Source: JBIOHP01 sp044449065 (GTDB lineage Bacteria; Bacteroidota; Ignavibacteria; UBA10030; SZUA-254). Taken from it: DNA of 64,000 nt. The notes under the pieces were generated by a model, which saw only the letters and a list, made by a program, of their open reading frames with translations, was not told the origin of the DNA and ran no database searches. A program made the position numbers and the translations under genes. Below, one piece after another: positions 61,918 through 64,000 of the stretch. Position 1 is the first letter of the stretch; each line of letters starts with the position of its first letter. The stretch is from positions 124,001-188,000 of the forward strand of contig JBIOHP010000002.1 in NCBI GenBank assembly GCA_044449065.1, written 5' to 3'.

Positions 61918-62091
61918 TCATTTCTTTTTATCAAACATTCTGCCGATATAAAAGACGGCTATCCCCCCCAGGAACAAATACAATTCTCCCCACATATCGC
62001 CATAAATACCCTGCACCAAACCGACCATGAGCGCGGCGATTCCGAGCGCTTCGAGCACTTTAGGAAAAACCGCCTTGCTAAAGAAACGCAT
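61918..62091 (-). CDS. Small two-helix membrane protein (57 aa), coupled to the glutaredoxin gene
   Basis: The ATG at 62091 overlaps the TAA of the glutaredoxin-like gene as TAATG. The 57-residue product starts MRFFSKAVFPKVLEALGIAA and has two hydrophobic stretches (ALGIAALMVGLVQGIY and LYLFLGGIAVFYIGRM) and a basic end (FDKKK). The coupling, composition and clean fit between two genes make it a real gene. I do not recognise the family. It may be a membrane partner for the thiol protein or Lgt. Confidence 0.72.
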   Translation of the reverse strand: MRFFSKAVFPKVLEALGIAALMVGLVQGIYGDMWGELYLFLGGIAVFYIGRMFDKKK

Positions 62092-62339
62092 TACCCGGCG
62101 TGAACCCCGAGTAATCGCGTCATCAGTTGATGCTCGGATACTTTGAACTGGAACGCAAATTCTTTATTGATAAAAATAACCGGAAACCGTTCTTTATACA
62201 TTTCAAACTCCGCATCGCCCTCTTTAAGTTTTATTATGTTCAGCTCAAACGGAATTTTACTCCGGGCAGCATCCAGGACCTTCCGGGCTTCGTCACAAAG
62301 ATGACAATTATCTTTTGAATACATCTCAACCAGACTCAC
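62091..62339 (-). CDS. Glutaredoxin-like thiol protein (DUF836 type)
   Basis: An 82-residue thioredoxin-fold protein. YSKDNCHLCDEARKVL at about residues 7-22 gives a CxxC redox site of the CHLC type, and FPVIFINKE is the cis-proline strand. The family is widespread, short and poorly characterised; it may reduce or relay electrons to a membrane partner. GTG at 62339 overlaps the lgt stop by one base (TAGTG), and its own stop overlaps the next start, so the three genes form a coupled set. Confidence 0.88.
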   Translation of the reverse strand: MSLVEMYSKDNCHLCDEARKVLDAARSKIPFELNIIKLKEGDAEFEMYKERFPVIFINKEFAFQFKVSEHQLMTRLLGVHAG

Positions 62340-63172
62340 TAATTCACCATGACAGTTTGTTTCGCCGGTTTCTTTCCCAATACGTAATACCCCGCAATAC
62401 CGATAAGAATCATAACAAGCGAAAGAAGCTGCGCTTCTGAGAGACCAAACATAACCCGTGGATTAATACGGATAAATTCTACTAAAAATCTTGCAAAACC
62501 TGAGAGGATTAAAAATATTACGAAAAGTTTCCCGTCGGGTAATTCATGTTTCCGCATATTCCAAAGAAATAAAAAGATGGCAACGCCAATGATGAATTCG
62601 TATACCGGCACGGGGTGAACAGAAATGGTATCGGGGACTACGCCGTTTACTCCATATTTTTTGACAAGTTCCGGTACTTCTCGGAACGCAGCCGAAGGGG
62701 GATAGGTTCCCTTTGAATATACCGCTCCCCACGGTAGATTAGTCGGAATCCCGTAATCGCCGTCGCCGGAAAGATGACAACCGATCCGGGCAATTCCATA
62801 TGCGATGGCAATTGCCGGAGATGCCGCGTCTGCAACTTTGAGAAACGGTATCGATTTTTTACGCGTATAGAGGTAGATCATTCCTGTCGCCAGAGTAAAG
62901 CCGCCATACCAGGTTAAACCCCCGGGAGAAAAAGCCATCGAGATCGGCGCCTGAATGAATGAACTCCAGTTCTCAAATAAATATAATAATTTTGAACCCG
63001 CTATTCCGAAAATTACCGCAAAAAGGGTGATTGTGCCTGCGGCATTGGCATCGAGATTCTTCCGGTTCATCTCATGCGTCAGCACAAGGTTTGCGGCAAT
63101 GAAACCAAGCCCCAGCATCAATCCGAAGCTATAAACGGTAAAGGGACCTATGGTAAAAAGTTTAGGGTACAT
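62339..63172 (-). CDS. lgt: Prolipoprotein diacylglyceryl transferase, variant family
   Basis: A 277-residue membrane enzyme with seven or so helices that adds diacylglycerol to the lipobox cysteine of prolipoproteins. The N-terminus (GPFTVYSFGLMLGLGFI) and SPGGLTWYGG are typical. The essential loop differs from the E. coli form: ARIGCHLSGDGDYG replaces GRIGNFINGE, so the usual Asn and Glu are substituted, while the Arg is kept. The final ESQ-type motif reads FGLSEAQLLSL. This GDGDYG subgroup is known in several phyla and may have altered substrate handling. It is co-oriented with and just upstream of the glutaredoxin gene. Confidence 0.88.
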   Translation of the reverse strand: MYPKLFTIGPFTVYSFGLMLGLGFIAANLVLTHEMNRKNLDANAAGTITLFAVIFGIAGSKLLYLFENWSSFIQAPISMAFSPGGLTWYGGFTLATGMIYLYTRKKSIPFLKVADAASPAIAIAYGIARIGCHLSGDGDYGIPTNLPWGAVYSKGTYPPSAAFREVPELVKKYGVNGVVPDTISVHPVPVYEFIIGVAIFLFLWNMRKHELPDGKLFVIFLILSGFARFLVEFIRINPRVMFGLSEAQLLSLVMILIGIAGYYVLGKKPAKQTVMVN

Positions 63173-63205
63173 GCTTATTTGACACGCAATTTATCCAAAA
63201 GTTTG

Positions 63206-63616
63206 CTACCATTCTTCTTCTTTCGTCACCAACTGGACAAATGTCTCTTTAGGCGATTTGCGAATAATCATATTGTCACGGAGCAATTTAACCTGAAAAG
63301 CGTTCTCAAAACCATCGAGTTTTTGCACAATAATCTCTTCGATGTTTTCCATATTGGGAAACTCTTTCTCAAATGACGCGGGTCCAAACGAAGGGAGTGT
63401 TTGCCGTGGGGGTCGCAATCCGTGGATATTTATGCAGAGCGTATTCCCTTTGATCTTATCTTCAACAACTATTTCATAGAGGAAGTTACTAAACTCTTCA
63501 ATTGTTCGCAGCGCAATATAGATCACCATTTTTTTAAACGTGGGGCTATATTTATACGACGCCAGTAGCCGGTATTCTGCCGGAAGAGGAAGAGGTTTCT
63601 GTTTCGATTTTTTCAT
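63206..63616 (-). CDS. Conserved-looking hypothetical protein coupled to hisS
   Basis: A 136-residue basic protein with no membrane helix or known motif. It is beta-rich in the first half (KKMVIYIALRTIEEF, CINIHGLRPP) and ends in MIIRKSPKETFVQLV. Its ATG overlaps the hisS stop by four bases (ATGA), implying translational coupling. I do not recognise it. The gap to lgt is 33 bp. Confidence 0.7.
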   Translation of the reverse strand: MKKSKQKPLPLPAEYRLLASYKYSPTFKKMVIYIALRTIEEFSNFLYEIVVEDKIKGNTLCINIHGLRPPRQTLPSFGPASFEKEFPNMENIEEIIVQKLDGFENAFQVKLLRDNMIIRKSPKETFVQLVTKEEEW

Positions 63617-64000
63617 GATTTGAATTTCGAATGAATGCTATCCAGAGCTATCTGCTCTTGTGCTCCTGTATTCATATTTTTTAGGATTCCTTTATTCGCT
63701 TTCAGTTCGTTCTCCCCCACTATAAGAACATAGTCGGCTTTCTGTCTGTCGGCTTCGCGCATCTGGGATTTAACGCTTCTGCCGAGTAAGTCGCATTCGC
63801 AAGCGATGGTATTTCTCCGGAGTTTCATCGTCTCGCCAATCGACCATTTCCGTCCATCGTCATCTGCGCCGACGAGAAAAATTACGGGATAATTATTCTC
63901 ACCCGCGGGTACGAATTGTTTTTCCATCACCATCAATAACCGTTCCATGCCGGCCGCCCATCCGACCGCAGGGGTCGGCTTGCCGCCCAATTGCTGCACA
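63613..64000 (-). CDS. hisS: Histidyl-tRNA synthetase, C-terminal part (partial)
   Basis: The gene runs off the right edge of the window. The visible 128 or so residues start within motif 3 (PAVGWAAGMERLL, the class II ATP-binding arginine region) and continue through the anticodon-binding domain (VIFLVGADDDGRK, IACECDLLGRSVKSQMREAD, KADYVLIVGENE). The order and spacing are those of HisRS. The N-terminal catalytic part is outside the window. Confidence 0.93.
   Translation of the reverse strand, partial: VQQLGGKPTPAVGWAAGMERLLMVMEKQFVPAGENNYPVIFLVGADDDGRKWSIGETMKLRRNTIACECDLLGRSVKSQMREADRQKADYVLIVGENELKANKGILKNMNTGAQEQIALDSIHSKFKS

Overview
The window is a 64 kb stretch of a bacterial chromosome with moderate GC. 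It carries an ABC-exported surface polysaccharide locus, outer-membrane and lipoprotein functions, a BatA-type double-membrane-anchor VWA protein, many two-component regulators, an acyl-CoA degradation block and a DsrC-DsrM-DsrK module. This mix fits a Gram-negative member of the Bacteroidota/Chlorobiota (FCB) group, possibly an Ignavibacteria-like lineage. That placement is an inference; no rRNA gene is present.

Layout. 1-16.9 kb is a surface-polysaccharide cluster. A Wzm/Wzt-like ABC exporter (+ strand, first gene cut by the window edge) faces a long minus-strand run of sugar-nucleotide genes (rfbA, GDP-fucose synthase), six glycosyltransferase genes (one a tandem fusion), a large GT-C-like membrane protein, and two methyltransferases, one with a long coiled coil. 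17.2-30 kb is housekeeping: rsmI, nadE, murI, a deformylase, a pterin dehydratase, pyrE, a Nudix hydrolase, a hybrid histidine kinase, suhB, hflX and a BatA-like protein, then tRNA-Pro(UGG). 30.5-34.2 kb holds a lone receiver protein, a sigma54-type activator with an altered GAFTGA loop, and an outer-membrane protein set among palindromic repeats.

34.4-39.0 kb is an AT-rich accessory island of six mostly unrecognised genes: a 55-residue DnaJ-type zinc-finger protein, a YbjN/secretion-chaperone-like protein, a four-helix membrane protein, a VWA-like putative lipoprotein, a bestrophin-like membrane protein and another polytopic membrane protein. It starts with a consensus-like promoter and ends at a strong terminator. 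It is the best candidate here for an undescribed system.

39.4-55.4 kb holds acyl-CoA dehydrogenases, an acyl-CoA carboxylase beta subunit, meaB, guaB, an M24 peptidase, purD, another glycosyltransferase, an epimerase and a second NtrC-type regulator. It is interrupted by a DNA methyltransferase with an EcoRII-like restriction gene split by an in-frame TAA. 55.6-60.5 kb has a sulfur theme: a cysteine-synthase-like enzyme with a C-terminal Cys cluster, a cysteine-desulfurase-like enzyme, and dsrC-dsrM-dsrK without dsrAB or dsrJOP. 61-64 kb carries rlmB, a small membrane protein, a glutaredoxin-like protein, a variant lgt, a hypothetical gene and the 3' end of hisS, packed with stop/start overlaps.

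Several palindromic repeat families occur between genes. One has terminal inverted repeats that changed in a compensatory way between two copies, and one copy has a 4-bp target duplication abutting the hflX stop codon. I saw no CRISPR array, integrase, transposase or phage genes.
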